Positions 8,094 through 15,992 of a stretch of 64,000 bases of DNA are shown in pieces. The notes beneath the pieces were generated by a model. That model had not been told where the DNA came from and did not search any database. It saw only the letters and a program-made list of their open reading frames with translations. Within the stretch, counting starts at the first letter, position 1, and every line of letters begins with the position of its first letter. The position numbers and the translations under genes are program-made. The stretch comes from J095 sp964517605 (GTDB lineage Bacteria; Chloroflexota; Anaerolineae; 4572-78; J111): positions 62,001-126,000 of the forward strand of contig CAZFCE010000014.1 of NCBI GenBank assembly GCA_964517605.1, read 5' to 3'.

Positions 8094-9248
8094 ATGACTT
8101 TATTCCTGAACCCCAATATTGTCGCCGCGCCGGTGTACGTGGGCGGCGCCGCCGTTGAAGACATTCAAAAGCAGTACGGCGTGGAAGATGTGGTTAAACT
8201 GGCCTCTAATGAAAACCCGCTGGGGCCGTCGCCGCAGGCCGTGGCCGCGATTGCCGCCGCCGCTGCCGGCCTCAACCGCTACCCGCCCATGGGCGATGAT
8301 GATTTACGCCACGGGCTGGCCCAATTCCACGGGCTGGAGCCGGGCAATTTTGTGACCGGCAACAGCGGTTGCGATATACTGAACATACTGGCCACCGCCT
8401 TTTTAACCCCAACCAGCGAAGCCATTATTTGCCGCCCCACTTTCCCCGTTTACGATAGCACCGCCCGGCGCACGGGCGCAACCATTGTGTATGTTGACCT
8501 GGACCCCGACCACTTTAACTACGATGTTGAGGCCATTTTGGGCGCAGTCACTCCCCAAACGCGGCTGGTGTACGTGTGCACCCCCAACAACCCCACCGGC
8601 TCGGCTATTTCTCAATTGCAACTTGATGCCCTGGTTAACCACCTGCCGTCGCACGTGATGCTGGTAATTGACGAGGTGTACTATCACTTTGCCACCGCCC
8701 ACCCCCGCACTTTGGATTACGTGCGGCAGGGCAAAAATGTGGTGATTTTGCACAGTTTTTCCAAAGCCTACGGGCTGGCCGGCCTACGCCTGGGCTACGG
8801 CATTGCTGCGCCGGAGATTGCCACTTACCTGTCGCGGGCGCGGCTGCCCTTCCACCTGAGCAAACTGGCGCTCGAAGGCGGGCTGGTTGCCCTGAACGAC
8901 ACCGCGCACGTGCAAAAAACCGTCGAAGTAGTGACCACCGGGCGGCAATCGCTGTTTGAGCGGCTATCGCAGCTTAACGTGCGGGTGTGGCCCAGCGAGG
9001 CCAACTTTATTTTGTTCAAACCGCCGTTTGCCGCCGCCGAGGTTTCGGAGCGGCTGCTGCGCCGGGGCGTGATTTCGCGGCCAATGGGCCAGTTTTATTT
9101 ACCCCACCACCTGCGCGTAACGGTGGGCCTGCCCGCCGAAAACAACAAATTCATCGCGGCGCTCACCGACGTGCTGGCCGAACTGGCCCTTGAAGACGCG
9201 CCAACGGCAGCGGCTGTCCAACAAAACAGCGGCGAATTTAAATTTTAG
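8094..9248 (+). CDS. hisC: Histidinol-phosphate aminotransferase
   Basis: 384 residues from ATG 8094, chosen over the TTG at 8091 because AAGGAG ends seven bases upstream of the ATG. The enzyme converts imidazole-acetol phosphate and glutamate to histidinol phosphate in histidine synthesis, and members often also transaminate aromatic amino acids. Typical features are LASNENPLGPSP near the N terminus, CTPNNPTGS, VIDEVYYHF and the PLP lysine in HSFSKAYGLAGLRLGYG. No other his gene is nearby. The C terminus has a roughly 20-residue hydrophilic extension. A palindromic repeat array and a strong terminator follow. Confidence 0.93.
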   Translation: MTLFLNPNIVAAPVYVGGAAVEDIQKQYGVEDVVKLASNENPLGPSPQAVAAIAAAAAGLNRYPPMGDDDLRHGLAQFHGLEPGNFVTGNSGCDILNILATAFLTPTSEAIICRPTFPVYDSTARRTGATIVYVDLDPDHFNYDVEAILGAVTPQTRLVYVCTPNNPTGSAISQLQLDALVNHLPSHVMLVIDEVYYHFATAHPRTLDYVRQGKNVVILHSFSKAYGLAGLRLGYGIAAPEIATYLSRARLPFHLSKLALEGGLVALNDTAHVQKTVEVVTTGRQSLFERLSQLNVRVWPSEANFILFKPPFAAAEVSERLLRRGVISRPMGQFYLPHHLRVTVGLPAENNKFIAALTDVLAELALEDAPTAAAVQQNSGEFKF

Positions 9249-9316
9249 CCGCAGAGGAAACTCTCGCGGTGGCCCGTAATTTGCCTTGAAACCTGGCTGC
9301 CCGACAGCTTTTAACA

Positions 9317-9391
9317 CGAATGGCGCGAATAAAACGAATAACGCGAATGTTGTTGAAAAATTCGTGATATTCGCCCAATTCGGGGTATTCG
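9317..9391. repeat. Palindromic 9-nt-periodic array of CGAATNNNN / ATTCGNNNN
   Basis: CGAAT starts at 9317, 9326, 9335 and 9344. ATTCG starts at 9360, 9369, 9378 and 9387. The spacing is exactly 9 in both halves and the whole array is symmetric about 9354, so four CGAAT units face four ATTCG units across an 11-base centre. It lies between hisC and the fabH terminator and can fold into an interrupted hairpin on either strand. Confidence 0.8.
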
Positions 9392-9441
9392 CGTTAAGAA
9401 TTTATAGGTTCAAGTTTAAAGTGTCGGGTAGCTAACTTTAA

Positions 9442-9482
9442 AACTCAAAAGGGGAACGCCCGGCGCGTTCCCCTTTTGAGTT
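9442..9482. terminator. Bidirectional intrinsic terminator between hisC and fabH
   Basis: A perfect 18-bp inverted repeat (AACTCAAAAGGGGAACGC and its complement) with a 5-base loop. The A/T-rich ends act as a U-tract in both directions. It separates the convergent hisC and fabF-fabH units. Confidence 0.9.
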
Positions 9483-9496
9483 AAAAACCGGGCCGG

Positions 9497-10786
9497 TTAT
9501 TTTTCCTTTTTCTTGTCCGTTACCAGCGCCACGGCTTTTTCTTCGTCCGGTTTGAGGGCGGTTACGCCGGGCTGCCGGCCATTGCCCGCCGGCTGAACTT
9601 CGGCCAGTTCTTTGGGCTTTTCGGGCTTAGGCGATTTGCTCTCTTTGGGCGGCGTCAGAAAATCGTTCTGCTCGTCTTTGGGCAGGGTGTTGGCAATTTG
9701 CCGCCGCCAGCGCAGCCACAGCGACCGCACCCGCGCCCAGCGGTACACCGTCCAGCGAATACCGCGATACCACCACTGCCGCCGTTTGTACGGCATAGGC
9801 AAGCCCCATTTTACCACCGCCGCGCCCCAGGTAAGGCCGGCGCCAAACCCCACCATCACAATTTTATCGTTGGTGCTAACCCGGCCCTCTTCAATGGCCT
9901 CGCACAGCGCAATGGGGATGGACGCCGCCGAGGTATTGCCATATTTTTCCAGGTTGGTAAACACTTTGTCATCGCTGATGCCCAAATATTTGCTGGCGCT
10001 CTGGATAATACGCACGTTGGCCTGGTGCGGAATGAACAGATCAATTTCATCCAGCGGGATGCCGGCCTGCTCGCAGGCTTCTTTGGCCACCTTGCCCATC
10101 ACCCGCGTGGCAAAGCGGTACACCTCGCGGCCATTCATCTTAACGTAGTGCAGCCGGTTATCAATGGTGTACTGGCTGGTGGGCTGTTTGCTACCGCCGG
10201 CGGGAATGTTCAAATACTCGCCGCCGGAGCCATCGGAGCCAAGTTTGTAGGCCAGCACACCGCCGGGTGTGGGAAAAGATTGCAGCACCACCGCCCCCGC
10301 GCCATCGCCAAATAGCGGGTAGGTGGTGCGGTCCTGGTCATCCAGCACCCGCGATAGCGTTTCGGCCCCAATGATCAGCACCACTTTGGCTGCACCGGCC
10401 TGAATGGCGTTGCTGCCCATTGACAGCCCGTAAATAAAGCCGGAACAGGCGGCGCTCAGGTCAAACGCTCCGGCGTGGGTGGCCCCCAACGCGTCCTGCA
10501 CCAGCGAGGCCGTTGACGGGAAAATATGCTCCGGGGTAAGCGTGGCCACAATAATCAAATCAATCGCCGAAGGCGTAACTCTGGCTCGATCCAGCGCCAC
10601 CTTCGCCGCCGCAATGGACATGCTGGCGGTGGTTTCGTGGGGGCCGGCAAACCGGCGCTGCCCAATGCCGGTGCGAGAGCGAATCCACTCGTCGGTGGTG
10701 TCCATCACTTTGGCAATATCATCGTTGGTTACAATTTTTTCAGGGACATACTTGCCCCAGCCCACAATATGCGCGTAAAGAGCCAC
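9497..10786 (-). CDS. fabH: Beta-ketoacyl-ACP synthase III (FabH) with unusual C-terminal extension
   Basis: 429 residues against about 330 for typical FabH. The first 330 residues are a complete KAS III, which condenses acetyl- or branched acyl-CoA with malonyl-ACP to start fatty-acid synthesis. The catalytic Cys is in LSAACSGFIYG, His in PHQAN and Asn in YGNTSAASIP. The additional 100 residues begin with a Trp/Arg-rich amphipathic stretch (YKRRQWWYRGIRW and following) and end in a Lys/Pro/Glu-rich tail. The start is GTG 10786 behind GAGGAG. It lies 19 bases downstream of fabF on the same strand. Confidence 0.93.
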   Translation of the reverse strand: MALYAHIVGWGKYVPEKIVTNDDIAKVMDTTDEWIRSRTGIGQRRFAGPHETTASMSIAAAKVALDRARVTPSAIDLIIVATLTPEHIFPSTASLVQDALGATHAGAFDLSAACSGFIYGLSMGSNAIQAGAAKVVLIIGAETLSRVLDDQDRTTYPLFGDGAGAVVLQSFPTPGGVLAYKLGSDGSGGEYLNIPAGGSKQPTSQYTIDNRLHYVKMNGREVYRFATRVMGKVAKEACEQAGIPLDEIDLFIPHQANVRIIQSASKYLGISDDKVFTNLEKYGNTSAASIPIALCEAIEEGRVSTNDKIVMVGFGAGLTWGAAVVKWGLPMPYKRRQWWYRGIRWTVYRWARVRSLWLRWRRQIANTLPKDEQNDFLTPPKESKSPKPEKPKELAEVQPAGNGRQPGVTALKPDEEKAVALVTDKKKEK

Positions 10787-10805
10787 AAAAATCTCCTCGT
10801 TTTAC

Positions 10806-12050
10806 TTAACTGTCAGCATACTTTTTAAAAATAATGGTTGCGTTACGCCCGCCCAATCCAAATGAGTTTGACATGGCAATGTTTACCGTGGCCTGACGCG
10901 CAACGTTGGGCGTGTAATCCAAATCACATTCCGGATCGGAGGTTTCGTAGTTTATGGTGGGCGAGATGATACCATCGGTTAAAGTTTTCACACAAACCAT
11001 TGCTTCTAACGACCCGGCGGCCCCGTACAAATGGCCGGTCATTGATTTTGACGAAGTGATGGCCGTATCGTAGGCGTGCTCGCCCAGCACGTCTTTAATG
11101 GCTTTGGTTTCCACGGAATCGTTCAGTTTGGTGCCGGTGCCGTGGGCGTTGATGTAATCAATCTGGTTGGGCTGGATGCCGGCCCGGTTGATGGCCCGCC
11201 GCATGGCCAAAATTGCGCCGTAGGCGTCTTCGCGGGGCGAGGCCATGTGGTACGCATCTACCGAAGTGCCGTAACCGATGAACTCGGCCAAAATAGACGC
11301 GCCGCGCCGTTGGGCGTGCTGCAACTCTTCCAGCACCAGCACCACCGCGCCTTCGCTCATTACAAAGCCATCGCGGTTTAAATCAAAGGGTTTGCATGCG
11401 CCGGCGGGATTGCCGTTATTCTCCGAAAGCGCCTTCATGACGTTGAAGCTGGCAATCACCAGCCGGTTAACGGCGGCTTCGGCTCCGCCGGCAATCATTA
11501 CATCAGCATCGCCGCGTTTGATAATTTCAAAGGCTTCGCCCAGCGCGTTGGTGCCGGTGGCGCAGGCGGTGCCAATGCACATGTTTGGCCCCATCAAGTT
11601 GTAATCAATGGCAATCCGGGCGGCGGCGCTGTCGGGCAGCAGCATGGTAATGGTAAATGGATTGACTTTGCCGGGGCCGCGACTGTTTAAAACATCGTGC
11701 TGCTCCAGCGTTGAATCCATGCCGCCCACGCACGAGCCAATCACCAGCCCCGCCCGCTCGCGGTCAACGCCGTTGGTCAGCACCCCGGAGGCGTCAATGG
11801 CCTGCCGGGAGGCTTCCATGGCAAAATGCGTGTAACGGTCCAGCCGGCGCGCCTCTTTGCGGCCCAATAGCTCACCGGCATCAAAATTTTTCACTTCGCC
11901 GGCAAATTTAGTGACCAAATCCGAGGTATCAAACCGGGTAATGGGCGCAATCCCGCTTTTGCCGGCTTTTAAATTGGCCCATGCTTCGTTAACTGTGTTG
12001 CCTACGGGGGTTACGGCTCCCATTCCGGTAACTACAACCCGCTTTTCCAT
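10806..12050 (-). CDS. fabF: Beta-ketoacyl-ACP synthase II
   Basis: 414 residues from ATG 12050, which has GGAG nine bases upstream; the in-frame extension to 12080 carries no recognisable sequence. It elongates acyl-ACP chains with malonyl-ACP. The Cys-His-His triad is visible: GTACATGTNALGEA, NAHGTGTKLND and SKSMTGHLYGAAG. The C terminus ends with the conserved SNSFGLGGRNATIIF. It is paired with fabH in one operon, giving initiation and elongation enzymes together; no acpP, fabD or fabG is present in the window. Confidence 0.95.
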   Translation of the reverse strand: MEKRVVVTGMGAVTPVGNTVNEAWANLKAGKSGIAPITRFDTSDLVTKFAGEVKNFDAGELLGRKEARRLDRYTHFAMEASRQAIDASGVLTNGVDRERAGLVIGSCVGGMDSTLEQHDVLNSRGPGKVNPFTITMLLPDSAAARIAIDYNLMGPNMCIGTACATGTNALGEAFEIIKRGDADVMIAGGAEAAVNRLVIASFNVMKALSENNGNPAGACKPFDLNRDGFVMSEGAVVLVLEELQHAQRRGASILAEFIGYGTSVDAYHMASPREDAYGAILAMRRAINRAGIQPNQIDYINAHGTGTKLNDSVETKAIKDVLGEHAYDTAITSSKSMTGHLYGAAGSLEAMVCVKTLTDGIISPTINYETSDPECDLDYTPNVARQATVNIAMSNSFGLGGRNATIIFKKYADS

Positions 12051-12103
12051 TGTGAACTTCTCCTGTTTTAACTGGCCCACCGGGCTTGAGGTTTAATGCG
12101 TAA

Positions 12104-12109
12104 ATTATA
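12104..12109 (-). promoter_or_regulatory. -10 element of the fabF-fabH operon
   Basis: A perfect TATAAT on the minus strand 54 bases upstream of the fabF ATG. A weak TTATTA lies about 16 bases further upstream. Confidence 0.5.
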
Positions 12110-12302
12110 CGCCCCTCTGCTTACCTAATAACACCCTGTTTTCCCAAAAGAGACGCCGATTTGCCGGAATTTAATAAATTGCCGGTTATGGCCAATCGCC
12201 AATATTGAAATTTTGGGTTTTTGGGAAACGCCATCAAATCGGGCCAATTTTTCGCCCAATTTGACAATTTTCGCCGCCCAATAGCCCCGCTGCCGGCGCT
12301 GT

Positions 12303-12331
12303 TTGCCTTGCCCTGGGCGCTGCGCTATACT
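12303..12331 (+). promoter_or_regulatory. mnmG promoter
   Basis: TTGCCT, a 17-base spacer and TATACT, 42 bases before the mnmG ATG at 12374. The position supports the short start over the in-frame upstream codons. Confidence 0.6.
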
Positions 12332-12373
12332 TATCAGCTTGAAATTAGCAATAAAAGTACCAAAGGCGCAGGC

Positions 12374-14317
12374 ATGATTTTAGAAAAGTATTACGATGTC
12401 ATTGTGGTGGGCGGCGGTCACGCCGGCATCGAAGCGGCGGCGGCGGCGGCCAATATGGGCGTAAAAACGCTGCTGCTGACCATTTCGCTGGATAATATTG
12501 GCTGGATGAGTTGCAACCCCAGCATTGGCGGCTCGGCCAAAGGCCACCTGGTGCGCGAAATTGACGCGCTGGGCGGGGTAATGGGCCGCCTCACCGACCA
12601 AACCCACATCCAAATCCGCATGCTCAACTACAGCAAAGGGCCGGCGGTGCACGCGCTCCGCGCCCAGGCCGATAAAAAACGGTACGCCTACACCGTGCAG
12701 CGCATGCTGGAAAGCACTCCCAACCTCGATATCCGGCAGGCGATGGTGGATGGGTTACTGGTGCAGGGCGACCGGATTTGCGGCGTGCAAACCCAACACG
12801 GCGCGCGCTACCGGGCCAAAGCCGTGGTGCTGACCACCGGCACGTTTTTAAACGGGCGCATCATCACCGGCGAAAGCATCAGCGAGGGCGGGCGCGCCAG
12901 CGAAAAGGCCGCCATTCACCTTTCTACCTCGCTGCGCGAACTGGGTTTTACGCTGGGCCGGCTAAAAACCGGCACCCCGCCGCGCCTCGATGCCCGCACC
13001 ATTGATTTTAGCCAGACCATTATTCAGTACGGCAGCGACGAGCCGCTGTACTTTAGCTTTGAAAACGTAGAAAACCCACCCGCGCCCCCGGCATGGCTCA
13101 ACCAACCGGCCCACCCGGTGTATCCCATTCCGCGCCAAACCGGCTGGCGGCCCCAAATGCCCTGCTACCTGGTGCACACTCAAACCGCCACCCACAACGT
13201 TATCCGCGCCAACCTGCACCGCGCCCCGCTGTTCAGCGGCATCATCGAAGGGGTGGGGCCGCGCTACTGCCCCAGCATCGAAGATAAAATTGTGCGCTTT
13301 GCCCACAAAGACAGCCACCAGCTTTTTTTAGAGCCGGAAGGCTGGGACACCACCGAGGTTTACTTGCAGGGCGGCAACACCAGCCTGCCCGAAGACGTGC
13401 AATGGGAACTGGTGCGCTCCATTCCGGGGCTGCAAAACGTAGAAATTATGCGGCTGGGCTACGCCATTGAATACGATTACGTACCGCCCGACCAGCTTTC
13501 GGCCTGGCTAGAGACCAAACGGATCGAAGGGCTGTTCCACGCCGGGCAAATCAACGGCACCACCGGCTACGAAGAAGCCGCCGCGCAAGGGTTGATTGCC
13601 GGCATCAACGCCGCGCTCAAGGCCCAGCAGCGCCCTCCAATCACCATTGGCCGCGACCAGGGCTACATCGGCGTATTAATTGATGATCTGGTCACAATGG
13701 AGCACACCGAACCGTACCGGCAAATGACCTCGCGGGCCGAATACCGGTTGTTGCTGCGGCAGGATAACGCCGACCTGCGCCTGGCTCATCTGGGCTACGA
13801 AGCCGGGCTGGTACCGCGCCGGCGCTTTGAGGCCATCGAAGCCAAACGCCGGGCCATTGAAGCCGAAATTGCCCGCCTGCAAAAAACCAACATCTCCGGG
13901 GCCAATGGAGCCAGCCAAATTTTAGCCCAACTGGGCCTGCCGCCCGCCGAAAACGGCTTAAACGCGCAGCAACTTTTGCGCCGCCCCGAAGTGGACTACA
14001 GCGTAATCAACGCGCTCACGCCGCCGCCCCAACCGCTGCCCGCCAGCGTAGCCGAGCAGGTGAGCATCGAAACCAAATTTGAAGGCTACATTGCTAAACA
14101 GAGGCAGCAGGTTGAGCGGGTAAAACGGCTCGAAACCCGGCGCATCCCCGCCACCTTTAATTACGATACCGTTACCGGCCTGCGCACCGAAGCCCGGCAA
14201 AAACTCAAACAGTTCAAACCGGCCACCGTAGGCCAGGCCGGACGCATTGCCGGCGTAAACCCCGCCGACATCAGCCTGTTGCTGGTGCACCTGGAAAAAC
14301 GGTCGTTGGAAAAATGA
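12374..14317 (+). CDS. mnmG: tRNA uridine-5-carboxymethylaminomethyl synthesis enzyme MnmG (GidA)
   Basis: 647 residues from ATG 12374. That start gives the canonical N terminus YYDVIVVGGGHAGIEAA and lies downstream of the promoter. With MnmE the protein installs (carboxymethyl)aminomethyl groups on wobble U34 using FAD and methylene-THF. Family blocks are MSCNPSIGGSAKGHLVREID, TGTFLNGRI, GRLKTGTPPRLD, NGTTGYEEAAAQGLIAGINA and the C-terminal helical domain that binds MnmE and tRNA. mnmE is not in the window. The gene appears monocistronic, and the next gene has its own -10. Confidence 0.96.
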   Translation: MILEKYYDVIVVGGGHAGIEAAAAAANMGVKTLLLTISLDNIGWMSCNPSIGGSAKGHLVREIDALGGVMGRLTDQTHIQIRMLNYSKGPAVHALRAQADKKRYAYTVQRMLESTPNLDIRQAMVDGLLVQGDRICGVQTQHGARYRAKAVVLTTGTFLNGRIITGESISEGGRASEKAAIHLSTSLRELGFTLGRLKTGTPPRLDARTIDFSQTIIQYGSDEPLYFSFENVENPPAPPAWLNQPAHPVYPIPRQTGWRPQMPCYLVHTQTATHNVIRANLHRAPLFSGIIEGVGPRYCPSIEDKIVRFAHKDSHQLFLEPEGWDTTEVYLQGGNTSLPEDVQWELVRSIPGLQNVEIMRLGYAIEYDYVPPDQLSAWLETKRIEGLFHAGQINGTTGYEEAAAQGLIAGINAALKAQQRPPITIGRDQGYIGVLIDDLVTMEHTEPYRQMTSRAEYRLLLRQDNADLRLAHLGYEAGLVPRRRFEAIEAKRRAIEAEIARLQKTNISGANGASQILAQLGLPPAENGLNAQQLLRRPEVDYSVINALTPPPQPLPASVAEQVSIETKFEGYIAKQRQQVERVKRLETRRIPATFNYDTVTGLRTEARQKLKQFKPATVGQAGRIAGVNPADISLLLVHLEKRSLEK

Positions 14318-14370
14318 CGGCAGACCGTTGGCCTAATTAGCCCGTTACCGCTTTCGCATATTTTGGTTTG

Positions 14371-14379
14371 TGGTATAAT
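14371..14379 (+). promoter_or_regulatory. Extended -10 promoter of the zinc-ribbon gene
   Basis: TGGTATAAT, an extended -10 (TGnTATAAT), 66 bases before the ATG at 14446; the -35 is poor. Confidence 0.55.
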
Positions 14380-14445
14380 GCCTCGATTAAAAATCGCAAC
14401 AGGCTAACGCCTGCGTTTGACGCTTTTACATAACAGGAGTTTTCA

Positions 14446-15129
14446 ATGCCTCAAATTACCATCCCGTCATTTGTCATTACGGGACTGCAAGTTGTACTGG
14501 CCTTTTTTGGCGCTTTTTTTGTAGCGCTGTGGATTAGCTTGATTGTGTGGACTTTCCGCGATGCCCGCCGCCGCTCCCGCGACATTTTTGCCGTGCTGCT
14601 GGCCACGCTGATGGCCGCCATTTTTGGCCCGCTGGGCTTGCTGCTCTACGCGCTGCTGCGCCCGCCGGTAACGCTGGCCGAACTGTACGAACGGTCGCTG
14701 GAAGAAGAAGCCCTGCTGCAAGACCTGGAAGAGCGCCCGCGCTGCCCCGGTTGTTCGCGGCAGGTAAAAGACGAGTGGATTCTGTGCCCGGATTGCCACA
14801 CCACCCTGAAAAACGTGTGCGCCAACTGCGGCAGCAAACTGCACCTGGCCTGGACCATTTGCCCCTGCTGCGCCACTCCGGTAAAAGCGGAACAACCCTT
14901 TAACCAGAGTTTTGATAACTCGTCGGGGCAACGCGCCGTGGCTACCCAGCGCATGCAACAACCCGCGCCAGAACCGGCTATTGAGCGAGAAGCCTACATG
15001 CCAACCCCAGCGCCGGCATATCCCCGGCCCGCCGCCGGGCCGTCTGCGCCCACCATTGGCCAGCAGCCCATTCCCACGCCGCCCAGCACCCGCAGCACCG
15101 ACGAAACCCGCCCGCAAACTGCTCTGTAA
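14446..15129 (+). CDS. Membrane-anchored double zinc-ribbon protein
   Basis: 227 residues. Two hydrophobic segments (residues about 10-35 and 43-68) are separated by the basic turn RDARRRSRD, so the C-terminal part should face the cytoplasm. Residues about 100-145 carry paired Cys motifs CPGC, CPDC, CANC and CPCC, spaced as two rubredoxin-like zinc ribbons. The remaining 80 residues are Pro/Ala/Gln-rich and probably disordered. An ACAGGAG Shine-Dalgarno precedes the ATG. Function is unknown. Such zinc-ribbon membrane proteins are common beside cell-envelope genes, but no neighbour here points to a role. Confidence 0.8.
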   Translation: MPQITIPSFVITGLQVVLAFFGAFFVALWISLIVWTFRDARRRSRDIFAVLLATLMAAIFGPLGLLLYALLRPPVTLAELYERSLEEEALLQDLEERPRCPGCSRQVKDEWILCPDCHTTLKNVCANCGSKLHLAWTICPCCATPVKAEQPFNQSFDNSSGQRAVATQRMQQPAPEPAIEREAYMPTPAPAYPRPAAGPSAPTIGQQPIPTPPSTRSTDETRPQTAL

Positions 15130-15150
15130 CCGGCGGTTTATCAACCCAAC

Positions 15151-15191
15151 AAAAAAAAGCGAGGCCCAACCGCCTCGCTTTTTATTTTTTT
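15151..15191. terminator. Bidirectional terminator between zinc-ribbon and GNAT genes
   Basis: GCGAGGC, a 6-base loop and GCCTCGC, flanked by eight A on the left and a T-rich run on the right. It serves both convergent genes. Confidence 0.88.
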
Positions 15192-15202
15192 GCAGGTTAC
15201 TT

Positions 15203-15916
15203 TCAGGGAGCCGGAATTTCGGGTGGCGGCGCGGCTGCTGTAAGAATTTTGCTGCTTTTACTGTTTCTGGCCGGGCGCTTTTGGCGCTCCTCTTTACGGT
15301 GCAGGTAATCGGGGTGGGTGGTTAAATTGCGAAAGAAATAAATGTGCTGGGTTTCATCGCCAAAGCCCAGTTTTTGGAACAGGTTAATAGCCGGTTGATT
15401 TTCGATGCTGGTGTCTACCAGCATCATCCGCGCCCCCATTGCAATAAATTGCTCGGTGATGCGGTTAACCAGCCGCTCGCCCAGGCCGATGCCGCGCAAC
15501 TCCGGCGCAACGCCCAGCCATAGCAAATAACCGTAGCTCCAGGCGCTGTGCCGCTTTTCGATGAGCGTGCCCAGCACAAACCCTACCACCCGCCCCTTCT
15601 GGTCAGCCACCAGGCAGGACTCGCCATCGGAGGCGAACATTTCCACAATTTCGTACTCATCCCAGGTGCGGTACAGCGTGGGCCAATCCACCGTAAACAG
15701 GCGCTCGCCCAACGCGTACACCGCCGACAGGTCTTCGAGCGTCATCTCCCGGATAATCACATTTTGCTCTTTGGGTTTGGGTTTAGGCCGGGGTTTGGCT
15801 TTGGACTTAACTTTTACTTTGGGTTTGGGCCGGGAGGCATGCGGTACCGGTTGCGTTTCCTGCTTTTTGGCTTTGTCTTTTTTCTTGTCTTTGTTTTTTT
15901 TACGCTTCTTTGACAT
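15203..15916 (-). CDS. GNAT acetyltransferase with lysine-rich N-terminal tail
   Basis: 237 residues from ATG 15916 (a TTG one codon upstream is also possible). Residues 1-50 are extremely basic, Lys/Pro-rich and without hydrophobics. Residues about 53-200 are a GNAT domain, with IREMTLEDLSAVYAL at the start and acetyl-CoA motif A as LGVAPELRGIGLGERLV. The NQPAINLFQKLGF block resembles RimI-type N-acetyltransferases. The basic tail suggests contact with RNA, the ribosome or DNA. The substrate is unknown. Confidence 0.85.
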   Translation of the reverse strand: MSKKRKKNKDKKKDKAKKQETQPVPHASRPKPKVKVKSKAKPRPKPKPKEQNVIIREMTLEDLSAVYALGERLFTVDWPTLYRTWDEYEIVEMFASDGESCLVADQKGRVVGFVLGTLIEKRHSAWSYGYLLWLGVAPELRGIGLGERLVNRITEQFIAMGARMMLVDTSIENQPAINLFQKLGFGDETQHIYFFRNLTTHPDYLHRKEERQKRPARNSKSSKILTAAAPPPEIPAP

Positions 15917-15992
15917 CAATCGCCGCCTGTTTTCCCGTCACTTTACTCTCAGCCCGGCAGAGTTGCAAGTTGCGACAAACGCAAAATCCGCA

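Larger units (their letters stand above)
12051..12373. other. Divergent fabF/mnmG intergenic region (323 bp)
   Basis: Holds the fabF promoter on the minus strand and the mnmG promoter on the plus strand. Between them (about 12120-12300) I see AT-rich and GC-rich alternation but no convincing ORF, repeat or RNA. Confidence 0.5.
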
